NCBI RefSeq assembly: GCF_900608595.1
Contig: NZ_UWYY01000009.1
Span: 62,001-126,000 of the forward strand
Length of the DNA: 64,000 bases
Reading direction: 5' to 3'
Origin: Promicromonospora panici
Lineage (GTDB): Bacteria > Actinomycetota > Actinomycetes > Actinomycetales > Cellulomonadaceae
In this document: in pieces, positions 9,121-18,142 of the stretch
How positions within the stretch are numbered: position 1 is the stretch's first letter
Layout of the letters: each line of letters opens with the position of its first letter
The notes under the pieces: generated by a model
Seen by the model: only the letters and a program-made list of their open reading frames with translations
Told to the model about the DNA's origin: nothing
Databases searched by the model: none
Position numbers and translations under genes: made by a program

Positions 9121-10698
9121 ATGCTCCTCGCCGAGGTCGCCGCCACGTCCGACGCCGTCTCCGCCACCCGCTCGCGCCTTGCCAAGCGCGCGGCCATCGC
9201 CGACCTGCTGCGCCGCACGGCCGCTGGCGACTCGGCCGCAGCTGACCAGGCCTCCACCAACATCGAGATCGTCGTCGCCTACATCGCGGGCGCCCTGCGC
9301 CAGCGCCGCACCGGCCTCGGCTACGCGGCGCTGCGCGACCTCCCGCCGCCCGCGTCGGAAGCCACGCTCACGGTGCGCGCCGTCGACGCCGCGTTCGCCG
9401 AGATGGCAGCCCTCGAAGGCCCCGGGTCCGCCCAGGCCCGCTCGGCCGCCGCCGCAGATCTGTTCGGCGCCGCGACCGAGCGCGAGCAGGCCTTCCTCCG
9501 CGGCCTGGTCGCGGGCGAGCTGCGGCAAGGTGCGCTCGACTCGGTCGTGGTCGACGCCGTCGCCGAGGCCGCCGGCACTCCCCCGGACGCCGTCCGCCGC
9601 GCCGTCATGATGCGCGGCGCCACCGGGCCGGTGGCGAGCGCCGCCCTCCTCGCGGAGGATCCGCTCGGCGCGCTGGCGACGTTCACGCTCGAGGTCGGCC
9701 GACCGGTCCGGCCGATGCTCGCCCAGTCAGCGCCGGATATCGCCGCCGCCTTCGAGAAGCTCAGCTCAGCCGACGCACCGACCGAGCTGTGCGTCGACGT
9801 CAAGCTCGACGGCATCCGGATCCAGGTGCATCGGCTCGGCGACGACATCCGCGTCGTCACGCGCTCCCTGGACGACATCACCGAGCGCGTGCCCGAGATC
9901 GTCGACGTGGTGCGCGCTCTCCCGTCGGACCGCCTGGTGCTGGACGGCGAGGCGCTCGCGATCGGGGAGGACGGCGTGCCCCGGCCGTTCCAGGAGACCG
10001 CCGCGCGGTCCGCGACCCGGGAGGCGACGCCCGAGGCGGAGCTGGCCTCGCAGCTTCAGCTGTCCCCGTTCTTCTTCGACGTGCTGCACGCCGACGGCCG
10101 CGACCTCGTCGACGCCCCGCTGCACGAGCGCCTCGCCGTACTTGACGAAGTCGCGGCGCCGCACGTGGTGCGCCGCCTGGTGACGTCCGATCCCGAGGCT
10201 GCCGCCGAATTCTTCGCGGGGGCGCTGCGCGAGGGCCAGGAGGGCGTGGTGGTCAAGTCGCTCGACACGCCCTACGCGGCCGGACGCCGCGGAGCGGGCT
10301 GGATCAAGGTCAAGCCGCGGCAGACGCTCGACCTGGTGGTGCTGGCGGTCGAGCGGGGTTCGGGCCGCCGGCAGGGCTGGCTGTCCAACATCCACCTCGG
10401 TGCGCGCGACCCTGAGGGCGGGTTCGTGATGCTGGGAAAGATGTTCAAAGGGATGACCGACGAGATGCTGGAATGGCAGACCGCGCGCTTCACCGAGCTC
10501 AAGACCGACGACAACGGGTGGGTCGTCACAGTTCGGCCCGAGCAGGTCGTCGAGATCGCGTTCGACGGGCTGCAGCGTTCCACCCGCTACCCGGGCGGGC
10601 TCGCCCTGCGCTTCGCGCGCGTGCTGCGCTACCGCGACGACAAGAGCGCGGCCGAGGCCGACACGATCGAGACGGTGCGGACCCTCGCGGGTTTCTAG
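9121..10698 (+). CDS. ligB: ATP-dependent DNA ligase, LigB type
   Basis: 525 residues. The N-terminal DNA-binding domain spans about 1-200 and begins MLLAEVAATSDAV, which fixes the start although the ribosome binding site is weak. The nucleotidyltransferase domain has motif I KLDGIR (K228 is the adenylated lysine), motif III LDGEALAIG, FFFDVLHADGRDL, motif IV EGVVVKSL and motif V WIKVKP. An OB-fold domain ends with ARVLRYRDDK. It seals nicks using ATP; actinobacteria use it beside the essential NAD-dependent LigA, presumably in repair. It is a single-gene unit with no Ku or LigD partner nearby. Confidence 0.92.
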   Translation: MLLAEVAATSDAVSATRSRLAKRAAIADLLRRTAAGDSAAADQASTNIEIVVAYIAGALRQRRTGLGYAALRDLPPPASEATLTVRAVDAAFAEMAALEGPGSAQARSAAAADLFGAATEREQAFLRGLVAGELRQGALDSVVVDAVAEAAGTPPDAVRRAVMMRGATGPVASAALLAEDPLGALATFTLEVGRPVRPMLAQSAPDIAAAFEKLSSADAPTELCVDVKLDGIRIQVHRLGDDIRVVTRSLDDITERVPEIVDVVRALPSDRLVLDGEALAIGEDGVPRPFQETAARSATREATPEAELASQLQLSPFFFDVLHADGRDLVDAPLHERLAVLDEVAAPHVVRRLVTSDPEAAAEFFAGALREGQEGVVVKSLDTPYAAGRRGAGWIKVKPRQTLDLVVLAVERGSGRRQGWLSNIHLGARDPEGGFVMLGKMFKGMTDEMLEWQTARFTELKTDDNGWVVTVRPEQVVEIAFDGLQRSTRYPGGLALRFARVLRYRDDKSAAEADTIETVRTLAGF

Positions 10699-10759
10699 CC
10701 GCTCGCAGGAGGCAAGGCTGTCGACCGAGATTCCTTGACGGCGGGCATCGGCCAAGTCC

Positions 10760-11851
10760 TCACCAGCCGACCCGGGCGAGAACCTCCTTCGCGACCGCGT
10801 CCGGGGACGCGTCGTCGGCATCTATCCGCACGACGCCGTCCGGCACCGGCCTGGCCTGCTCGCTGATCGCCCGGTCGGCGATGCGCTCGGCGACCTCCGC
10901 GGGCTGGCCCAGCAGGTCGTCGCCCGCCAGCACGGCGGGACCGCCGGCACGACGGCGTTGTGCGCGTTCCCGGAGAGTCGCCGGTGATGCCTCCAGCCGC
11001 ATCACCGTCAGCCGCGCCGGGGAGAACAGGGACGCCAGCCCCGGTAGGTCCGCGCCGTCGGGCAGGGCGCCGACGAGGACCATCCGCTGGGCACCATCAG
11101 CCGCGAAGGTGCGCCACAGCGCTGCCGTTTGTTCGACCCCGAGGGTTCCGCCCTCGGCGTCGTCCGCGAAGGAGAGCTGTCCCACGTCGGCGAATCCGGT
11201 CCGGCGGGCCGACTGCCACTGGCTCATCACGGCGTCCCACCCGACCGTGGACTTCCCGACGCACCGCGGACCGGTCAGCCAGAGGATCTCGCCGTCGGCC
11301 GGCTCAGGATCCGGCGGACTGCCGGCGGCCAATACTCCCGCGGACGGCGGCCAGGCGTCGACCAGGCGGTCGACAAGGTCGGGGACGGCGGCTGCCGACG
11401 TGTCCAGGACGAGGCCACCGTCGGCCGGCTCCGGAACCTCCGCGCCCGCCTCTCCGACCTGAGCCGCGACCTCCGCGGACGGCAGTCCACGCGCCACGAG
11501 CCGCTCGCGCAGGAGCTCGCTCTCGGCGGTCAGGCCGACCATCAGCAGGCGGCATCCGGGCAGCACCGGCGCGGGACCGGACTCCGTCACGCCCGAGACG
11601 ACGAGGCGTTCGACGCCCCGCTCACGCAGCAGGCGCGTCATCACGGCCAGCGCGCGGGTCTTCAGCGCGTACCGGTGGGGGTCGCCGTCCGGCGCGGGAT
11701 AGCACATACCGAGCTGGTCGATGTCGACGTGGGCGACGCGCGCGCCGTCGTCGGCCAGCCGCTGGTACACCGACCAGGCGAGCGTGGACTTGCCGGTGCC
11801 CGGAGGTCCCGTCAGCCAGAGCACCCGCAGGCCCTCGCGATTCTCAGCCAT
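10760..11851 (-). CDS. Protein with two P-loop NTPase domains
   Basis: 363 residues from the ATG at 11851 (MAENREGLRVLWLTG). The open frame extends further upstream, so the start is a choice. There are two adenylate-kinase-like P-loops: GPPGTGKST near residue 17 with strand VLWLTG before it, and GPRCVGKST around 200 preceded by ILWLTG. The first half has VAHVDIDQLGMCYP. The repeated ILWLTG/VLWLTG lead-in suggests an internal duplication. Fold members are small-molecule or nucleotide kinases; no substrate can be named. Monocistronic, convergent with ligB. Confidence 0.65.
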   Translation of the reverse strand: MAENREGLRVLWLTGPPGTGKSTLAWSVYQRLADDGARVAHVDIDQLGMCYPAPDGDPHRYALKTRALAVMTRLLRERGVERLVVSGVTESGPAPVLPGCRLLMVGLTAESELLRERLVARGLPSAEVAAQVGEAGAEVPEPADGGLVLDTSAAAVPDLVDRLVDAWPPSAGVLAAGSPPDPEPADGEILWLTGPRCVGKSTVGWDAVMSQWQSARRTGFADVGQLSFADDAEGGTLGVEQTAALWRTFAADGAQRMVLVGALPDGADLPGLASLFSPARLTVMRLEASPATLRERAQRRRAGGPAVLAGDDLLGQPAEVAERIADRAISEQARPVPDGVVRIDADDASPDAVAKEVLARVGW

Positions 11852-12101
11852 GTCCCGCACCCCGTTGTCAGCTTGCTGTCGGAGGGCCGTTCGGCCCCGT
11901 GGTCGGGTCGATTGTCGCCCCATGACCGTCTCGCCCGGTAGCGCTTAATCGTCGGAGCAGGATGCGCGGCCGGAGAAAAAACCACCCGTTCCCCAGGCCA
12001 TCAGATACCCGGACATACTCGACAGTCGCCTATATATCCGGCAGGGTTCGGCGAGCAAGCAACCTGTACCCGACCCAGACGGGGACATGATGAGGTCAAC
12101 C

Positions 12102-13373
12102 ATGACCGACGGTATCGCCGGCACCGGCGACGCCGTCAGCGATGATTTCGCCGGCCGGCCCTTGAAGCTCGACGATCCCGCGACCGTCACGACCATCACG
12201 GAGCTGACCGCGTCGCGCGACGCGGGCGCCGTCCACGCACGGCTGCGCGAGGAGTGGGGGGACATCGCCCCTGTGGAGCTGGAGCCCGGTGCCCGCGCCT
12301 GGCTCGTGACGGAGTACCGGACAATTGTCGCGATGGCCCGCGGCCAGCTCCCCCTCAGCGCGACGACCGGGCTCTGGAGCGGCCACGAGCGCGGCCCGGC
12401 CTCGGCGGACTCACTCCTGCTCGGGCCGCTGGCGTCGTCCGCCCGGCTCACGGTGGAACAGGCGGACGGAAGCACGCACGACCGGCTCCGTATCCCGCTC
12501 GACGAGTCGCTCGGCGTGATCGACGACGCCGAGGTCGTGCGGACCACCCGCGCCCGGTGCGACGAGCTCATCGACCAGTTCGCCGCGACCGGTATGGCCG
12601 ACCTGGTGCGCGACTACGTCGCGCAGATGCCGCACCTGACACTCGGCGCGGTTCTCGGGTTCGACGCCGGGACGGCGCAGCAGGTGTTCGGTGCCGCCGC
12701 GCGCCGGCCGGCCGAACGGAATGCGGCGTCGGCCGTGCACGAGGTGAGCTTCCTGCTCACCGGGCAGACGGCGGCCCGCCGGGCGGACGGCGCGCCCACC
12801 CCCGCCGGCCGGCTCGCGCGGCATGCCGCCTACGAGAGCACCGCGGAGGCGACGCTCGGCGTCCTGTCGCTCACGGCTACCGCGGACCTCGGCCTGCAGG
12901 CCTGGCTGGCACAGACGCTCTACCTCTCCCTGACCGACGACCGGTTCGCCAGGCGGCTCGCCGGCGGTCGGCTAGGGACCGACGAGGCGCTCGACGAGGT
13001 GCTGTGGACCGCGCCCCCGGTGAGCGCGCTGGCTCCGCGGATCGCCGTCGAGGACTTCGTGCTCGACAGCAAGCTCGTGCAGCGCGGGGACGCGATGCTG
13101 CTCGCGGTCGGTGCGGTCGGCTCGGACCCGAGCATCCGCGGCGAGAGCCCCTGGGACGGCTCCGGCGGCAGTGCCCACCTCGCGTTCGGTGTGGGCGCCC
13201 ACGCCTGCCCCGCGCCGCACCTGGCCCGGCTGATCGTCCGGACGGCGGCCGAGACCCTGCACCGCCGCCTCACGCCCACGCTCGCGGTGGGTCCGGAGGA
13301 TCTCCGGTGGGCGCCTGACTTCCGCTTTCGCCTGCTGGAGGCCCTGCCGGTCTCCTTCCGCCCCGAGCAGTAA
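12102..13373 (+). CDS. Cytochrome P450-like protein with degenerate K-helix
   Basis: 423 residues from ATG 12102, chosen because GAGG (12092-12095) lies 6 nt upstream; ATG 12087 is the alternative. The heme loop is clear: HLAFGVGAHACPAPHLARL, with thiolate Cys369. The ED-F region after the K-helix (APRIAVEDFVL) fits P450s. The K-helix ExxR is missing: EALDEVLWTAPP has Trp where Arg belongs. The I-helix segment (LTATADLGLQAW) lacks the usual acid-Thr pair for oxygen activation. So it may bind heme but act unusually, or be a carrier or inactive paralogue. A sulfotransferase follows 87 bp later in the same direction. Confidence 0.75.
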   Translation: MTDGIAGTGDAVSDDFAGRPLKLDDPATVTTITELTASRDAGAVHARLREEWGDIAPVELEPGARAWLVTEYRTIVAMARGQLPLSATTGLWSGHERGPASADSLLLGPLASSARLTVEQADGSTHDRLRIPLDESLGVIDDAEVVRTTRARCDELIDQFAATGMADLVRDYVAQMPHLTLGAVLGFDAGTAQQVFGAAARRPAERNAASAVHEVSFLLTGQTAARRADGAPTPAGRLARHAAYESTAEATLGVLSLTATADLGLQAWLAQTLYLSLTDDRFARRLAGGRLGTDEALDEVLWTAPPVSALAPRIAVEDFVLDSKLVQRGDAMLLAVGAVGSDPSIRGESPWDGSGGSAHLAFGVGAHACPAPHLARLIVRTAAETLHRRLTPTLAVGPEDLRWAPDFRFRLLEALPVSFRPEQ

Positions 13374-13460
13374 TCCCCGCCGCGGTCCGGGCCGCCCGTT
13401 CCGTGATCCCCGCGGAAGCCGCACGACCCGCCACGCCGATCACACCCCCGAAGGGACACC

Positions 13461-14690
13461 GTGAGCCGTACTACCCGAGCCTCCAAGGTTCTCAACACCG
13501 TCTTCGCCCCCGCCGTCAGGGGGCGCGACGACCCCGCCGGCGCCTGGGCGAAGGCCGTCGCCGAGGTCGAGAAGGACGCCGGCATCCAGGACCCCGAGCT
13601 CGCCGACGGTCTAGGCCGCGTGTTCGCGAGCATCTCCGAGGAGCCCCGGCTGACGCCCCTGGGCTGGATGTTCTCGCTCAGTGTGGTCAAGGACCGCTAC
13701 ACCAACCGGCTGCGCATCAAGAAGCTGCTGGCCGAGCGCCCGGAGATCGCCGCCGAGCAGATCACCAACCCGGTGTTCGTGCTCGGGCTGCCGCGCACGG
13801 CGACCACGCTGACCCACAAGGTGCTCGCGGCGTCGCCCGACCATCGCGGGCCGCTCGCCTGGGAGATGTCCAACACGGGACTCGAGGACCCCGCCGCGGC
13901 GAAGCGGGCGATCAAGAAGTTCGACCAGAACGCCCAGATCTTCACGAAGGTCTTCGCGCCGAGCCTGAAGGACATCCATCCGATCAGTGCGAAGGACCCG
14001 GAGGAGTCGCTGCTGCTCATGCCGCACGGGACCTTCTGGCCGCTGTTCCACGGCAGCATGCCCTCCTACCGGGAGTGGTACGCGCAGCGCAGCGCGGCGG
14101 AGCTGGCCGGCGACTACGAGTGCCTGAAGCAGGGCCTGCAGGTGCTGCAGCACGGGCGGGCGCCCAAGCGGTGGATCGTCAAGTACCCGGCACACCTGAA
14201 CGACATGACGGTGATCAAGGAGGTGTTCCCGGACGCCACGTTCGTGTGGACGCACCGCGACCCGGCCACCGTCGTCGGCTCGGCGTGCAGTCTCGTGGAG
14301 ACGCTGTGGGCGCCGTACCAGACGGATCCCGACCCGCTCGAGGTCGGGGAGCTCATCATGGACTCCATGGTCACGTGGGTGAACAACGCGCTGGAGTCGC
14401 GGCTCACCCTGCCGCCGTCGTCCATCGTGGACGTGCCGTACCACGCGCTGAGCGCCGACCCGCACACCGAGGTGCCGCGGGTGTACTCGGCGATCGGGGC
14501 GAGGTGGACGGCGAGCGACGAAGCGCAGCTCGACCGGGTGCTCGCCCGGCCGGCGGGAACGCGTCGGCACGAGTACGACATGCGGCGCTACGGGCTGCAG
14601 CCGGAGCAGGTCGAGGAGAAGTTCGCGGGATACCTGCGCCTGCTGAACACTATCGACACCCTGGACGCGAAGCCGAAGGCTGAGATGTGA
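13461..14690 (+). CDS. Sulfotransferase (Sulfotransfer_3 / Stf3-like)
   Basis: 409 residues from GTG 13461 with AAGGGA 4 nt upstream. The PAPS 5'-phosphosulfate loop is VFVLGLPRTATTLTHKVL near residue 110, and the 3'-phosphate loop is FVWTHRDPATVVGSACSL near 265. The segment LAWEMSNTGLEDP and the kinked YECLKQGLQVLQ helix fit the long actinobacterial sulfotransferase group that includes mycobacterial Stf3. It transfers sulfate from PAPS to a hydroxyl acceptor. The upstream P450-like gene suggests hydroxylation then sulfation of a lipid or quinone, by analogy with cyp128-stf3. Its last 41 bp overlap the converging ABC ATPase gene. Confidence 0.82.
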   Translation: MSRTTRASKVLNTVFAPAVRGRDDPAGAWAKAVAEVEKDAGIQDPELADGLGRVFASISEEPRLTPLGWMFSLSVVKDRYTNRLRIKKLLAERPEIAAEQITNPVFVLGLPRTATTLTHKVLAASPDHRGPLAWEMSNTGLEDPAAAKRAIKKFDQNAQIFTKVFAPSLKDIHPISAKDPEESLLLMPHGTFWPLFHGSMPSYREWYAQRSAAELAGDYECLKQGLQVLQHGRAPKRWIVKYPAHLNDMTVIKEVFPDATFVWTHRDPATVVGSACSLVETLWAPYQTDPDPLEVGELIMDSMVTWVNNALESRLTLPPSSIVDVPYHALSADPHTEVPRVYSAIGARWTASDEAQLDRVLARPAGTRRHEYDMRRYGLQPEQVEEKFAGYLRLLNTIDTLDAKPKAEM

Positions 14691-16323
14691 CGCTCGCGGT
14701 GGTTGCCGGGCCAAGCTCGACGACGCGGCCCTCCCGGAGCACCGCGATGTCGTCGCTCATGTGCAGCGCGACCCCGAGGTCGTGGGTGATGAGGAGGTAG
14801 GCGAGGTCCCGATCGCGCTGGAGCTCATCGAGCAGATCGAGCACTTGCGCCTGGACCGAGACGTCGAGCGCGGAGACCGGCTCGTCGAGGATCAGCACCC
14901 GGGGGTCGGCGGCCAGCGCCCGCGCGATCGAGACGCGCTGGCGCTGGCCACCGGACAGGTGCAGCGGACGCCGGGCCGCCAGGGCGTGGTCGAGGCCGAC
15001 GGTGTCCAGCAGCGCAGTGACCTCCGCGCGGACCGGTCCGGGCCGGGTCGACCGGCCGCGGGTGACAGCGTCTGCGAGGATCGCGCCGACGGTCCAGCGC
15101 GGGTCGAACGAGCTGAGCGCGTCCTGGAACACGGCGCCGACGAAGGGCCGGCGGGGGCGGCGTCGGGCCTCCGGCAGGGGGCTCCAGGGCTCGCCGAGCA
15201 GCGTGACCTCGCCGGCGTCGGGGCGTTCGAGTCCGAGAAGCAGGCGGGCGGTCGTGGACTTGCCGGAGCCGGACTCCCCGACCAGCCCCAGGGTCCGGCC
15301 CGCGCGGAGCGAGAACGACACGTCGTCGGCGGCGACGATCTCCCGCCCCCCGACGTAGAAGGTCCGGCGCATGCCGGAGGCCTCGAGCAGCACCTCGCCG
15401 AACGTGGGCCTGATCGCCTTATCAGCGGCCATACCGCGACTACTCCTACGTTCGACGCCGGCGGTCGGGTCGCCGGCGGTCGGGTCGGCGACGGACGGCG
15501 GCGGCGCCGAACGCGGCAGCGACGCCGGCGACAGCCGGGTGCCGCGGGGGCGGCCCGCCGGGACGGCGTCGACCAGCTTGCGGGTGTACTCGTGCTTCGG
15601 TTGCTCGAACACCTCGGCCGGGGTGCCCTCCTCGACCACGGCGCCGTCGGTCATGACGAGCACCCGGTCCGCGATGCCACGCACGACGGACAGGTCGTGG
15701 CTGATGAGCAGCAGGGCGGTGCCCTCGTCGCGCAGCTGCCCCAGCAGCCGGAGCACGCCGGCCTGGACGGGCTGGTCCAGGGCGGTGGTGGGTTCGTCCG
15801 CGACGAGGAGCTGCGGCGCGCCCGCGATCCCAGAGGCGATCAGGGCGCGCTGTCGCTGGCCGCCGGAGAGCTCGCCGGGACGCTGGCGGGACCGCAGCTC
15901 GGCGTCGGGCAGGCCTACGCGTTCGAGGAGCTCGATGGTGCGCGCCCGGCGCGCGGCGGCGTCGAGCCCGGTGTGCAGGGCGAGCGTGTCGCCGATCTCG
16001 CGGCCGATGGGGCGCAGGGGGTCGAGGGAGACGAGCGCGTCCTGGGCGATCAGGCCGACCGTGCCGCCGCGCAACCGGCGCAGACGCCGCCCGGTCAGCG
16101 ACAGGACGGGCTGCCCCGCGACCGTCAGCTCCGCAGCCGAGACCCGAGCGCCGTCGCCCGCGAGGCCGACGATGCTGCGCGCCGTCACGCTCTTGCCCGA
16201 GCCGGACTCGCCGACGATCGCCACGCACTCGCCGGCCGCCACCCGGAAGCTGACCCCGTCGACCACGCGACGCCCGGAGAACTCCACGACCAGGTCGCTG
16301 ACCTCGAGCACCGGCCCACTCAT
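14650..16323 (-). CDS. Oligopeptide/nickel-type ABC importer ATPase, fused DppD-DppF
   Basis: 557 residues from ATG 16323 (AGGAG 6 nt upstream). There are two complete nucleotide-binding domains. The N-terminal copy has VGESGSGKSVTARS, LSGGQRQRALIA and LLVADEPTTALD; the C-terminal copy has VGESGSGKSTTARL, LSGGQRQRVSIARAL and LILDEPVSALDVS. A low-complexity linker (about 285-330) joins them. The C-terminal domain stops soon after VVELGPA with a short Ser-rich tail, without the YTRxLL end normal for the family. The gene end overlaps the converging sulfotransferase by 41 bp, so the tail may have been reshaped there. Its start overlaps the permease stop (ATGA). Confidence 0.9.
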   Translation of the reverse strand: MSGPVLEVSDLVVEFSGRRVVDGVSFRVAAGECVAIVGESGSGKSVTARSIVGLAGDGARVSAAELTVAGQPVLSLTGRRLRRLRGGTVGLIAQDALVSLDPLRPIGREIGDTLALHTGLDAAARRARTIELLERVGLPDAELRSRQRPGELSGGQRQRALIASGIAGAPQLLVADEPTTALDQPVQAGVLRLLGQLRDEGTALLLISHDLSVVRGIADRVLVMTDGAVVEEGTPAEVFEQPKHEYTRKLVDAVPAGRPRGTRLSPASLPRSAPPPSVADPTAGDPTAGVERRSSRGMAADKAIRPTFGEVLLEASGMRRTFYVGGREIVAADDVSFSLRAGRTLGLVGESGSGKSTTARLLLGLERPDAGEVTLLGEPWSPLPEARRRPRRPFVGAVFQDALSSFDPRWTVGAILADAVTRGRSTRPGPVRAEVTALLDTVGLDHALAARRPLHLSGGQRQRVSIARALAADPRVLILDEPVSALDVSVQAQVLDLLDELQRDRDLAYLLITHDLGVALHMSDDIAVLREGRVVELGPATTASVTSQPSASRPGCR

Positions 16324-17162
16324 GCGGCACTCCTGTTCCGCTTCTGGATGCCGCGGCCGACGACGGTCGCAGCCGCGGCGCTGGCGACGATCGCGAGGCC
16401 GGGGAAGAAGGTCATCCACCAGAAGTTCGCGATGTAGGTGCGGCCCGCGGCGAGCATCGCGCCCCACTCCGCGGCGGGCGGCACGGCCCCGAGGCCGAGA
16501 TAGCTCAGCGAGGAGACCCAGATGACCGCCTGCCCGAGCCCGAGGGTCGCGAGCACGAACAGCGCGGCGGTCACGTTCGGCAGGATGTGCCGGGTGATGA
16601 TCCAGAGCCGGCCGCGGCCCAGCACGCGGGCGGCCTCGACGAACTCGGCGGCCGCCGTCCGCCGCACCTGGGACCGGATGATGCGCGCGTAGCCTGGCGC
16701 GGTCGCCAGGCCGACGGCGATCGTCGAGCTCAGCACGCCCGGCCCCGTGACCACGATGAACAGCAGCGCGAGCAGCAGACCGGGGAAGGCGAACAGCACC
16801 TCGACGAACCGGGTGGTGCCGAAGTCGAGCCAGCGCGGGCCCAGCCCCGCGACGAAGCCGAGGACTATCGCCAGCCCGATGCCGATCGCCGTCGCGAGAA
16901 CGCCGATCCGCAGGGACTCCGACGCGCCGTGGACCACGCGCGTGTAGATGTCCCGGCCGGACTCGTCGGTCCCGAAGAGGTGGGTGAGCGACGGCGGCCG
17001 GAAGGCGTCGGTGTGCGAGACGGCGAGCGGGTCCCCCGGCGCGAGCAGGTTCGGCCAGAGCGCCGCGACGAGCAGGAGCACCAGCACCAGGCCGGCGATC
17101 GCCTCGGCGACGGTGGGACGGAACGCCGTGGCGCCCGCGACGGCGGTACGCGGCCGGATCAT
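16320..17162 (-). CDS. ABC importer permease (DppC-like)
   Basis: 280 residues. The start is ATG 17162, overlapping the stop of the preceding permease by 4 bp; the longer open frame upstream is out of context. It has an N-terminal helix (VAEAIAGLVLVLLLVAALWP), the HLFGTDESGRDIYTRVVHGA motif typical of DppC/OppC proteins, and a five-helix core containing the EAA loop (AAAEFVEAARVLGRGRLWII). It ends in AEWGAMLAAGRTYI. It forms the channel with the DppB-like protein. Confidence 0.9.
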   Translation of the reverse strand: MIRPRTAVAGATAFRPTVAEAIAGLVLVLLLVAALWPNLLAPGDPLAVSHTDAFRPPSLTHLFGTDESGRDIYTRVVHGASESLRIGVLATAIGIGLAIVLGFVAGLGPRWLDFGTTRFVEVLFAFPGLLLALLFIVVTGPGVLSSTIAVGLATAPGYARIIRSQVRRTAAAEFVEAARVLGRGRLWIITRHILPNVTAALFVLATLGLGQAVIWVSSLSYLGLGAVPPAAEWGAMLAAGRTYIANFWWMTFFPGLAIVASAAAATVVGRGIQKRNRSAA

Positions 17163-18142
17163 TCCGTCACCGCCCTGGCGCGCGGGTCGATGGCGCGGTC
17201 GGCGAGGTCGGTCACGAGCGTCATGACCGTATAGGCGAGCGCCACCACGAGCACGATGCCCGTCACCAGGGTGACGTCGCGCAGCTGGACCGCCGACAGC
17301 AGGCTGCGGCCGAGGCCCTGGCGGGCGAACACCGACTCGACGACCACCGCACCGCTGATCAGCGACCCGAAGGCCCACCCGGACAGCCCGACGGCGGGGA
17401 TCGCCGCGTGCCGCAGGGTATGCCGCCAGAAGATCCGGGCCTCGCTCTCGCCGCGCGCTCGCGCCGTCGTGACGAAGGGCGACTCCATCGCCGTCAGCAG
17501 CGACTCGCGCATGACCTGCCCCAGGAACCCGGCCAGCGGGATCGCCATGGTGAGCGCGGGCAGCACGATGCCGAGCGGCCCGGGCACGCTGACCGGCGGC
17601 AGGATGCCCAGGGTGTTGCTGAAGAACAGGATCAGCACGGTGGCGAGCCAGAAGTGCGGGACGGCCGCCGCGACGAGCTCCAGCCCGGAGCCGATGGCCC
17701 AGGCGACCCGGCCGCCCCGCACGCTCCACGCCGCCAGCGCGCACGCGAGCGCCCAGGCCAGGGCCAGCGAGCAGAGCGCGAGGGCGAGCGTGGCGCCGAG
17801 CTGTTCCCCGATCGCCGTCGCCACGGGCTTGTGCAGCGAGTAGGACTGCCCGAGGTCACCGGTCACGAGCCGCCCGAGGTAGGTCAGGTACTGCACCACG
17901 AGCGGCTGGTCGAGGCCGTACTCGCGGCGGACCTGCTCCAGCGCCTCGGGTCCCGCCTGGGAGCCGGGCCCGCCGAGGATGGCCTCGGCGGGGTCACCCG
18001 GGACCAGCCGGAGGGCGAAGAACGTGATCGTCGCCGCCGCCCAGAGCACGAAGAGGACCCCGCCGGCGCGCAGGAGGAGCCAGCGCCGGTTGCCCGGCGC
18101 CGGGCTCCTGCGCACCCCGGTGGTGGGGACCGGAAGGGTCAA
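17159..18142 (-). CDS. ABC importer permease (DppB-like)
   Basis: 327 residues. The start is taken as TTG 18142, overlapping the binding-protein stop (TTGA). Family hallmarks are an N-terminal helix followed by RLVPGDPAEAILGG, YGLDQPLVVQYLTYLGRLV, GDLGQSYSLHKPVA, and the EAA-type loop VTTARARGESEARIFWRHTL. About six membrane helices. It pairs with the DppC-like permease. No clear ribosome binding site is visible before the TTG, so translational coupling is likely. Confidence 0.88.
   Translation of the reverse strand: MTLPVPTTGVRRSPAPGNRRWLLLRAGGVLFVLWAAATITFFALRLVPGDPAEAILGGPGSQAGPEALEQVRREYGLDQPLVVQYLTYLGRLVTGDLGQSYSLHKPVATAIGEQLGATLALALCSLALAWALACALAAWSVRGGRVAWAIGSGLELVAAAVPHFWLATVLILFFSNTLGILPPVSVPGPLGIVLPALTMAIPLAGFLGQVMRESLLTAMESPFVTTARARGESEARIFWRHTLRHAAIPAVGLSGWAFGSLISGAVVVESVFARQGLGRSLLSAVQLRDVTLVTGIVLVVALAYTVMTLVTDLADRAIDPRARAVTE

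Noticed and set aside
10473..11462. Plus-strand frame after ligB
   Set aside because: Starts inside ligB and is Arg/Ser-rich shadow of ligB and the P-loop gene.
12087..12101. ATG 12087 as P450 start
   Set aside because: The ATG at 12102 has better spacing from GAGG; the difference is five residues.
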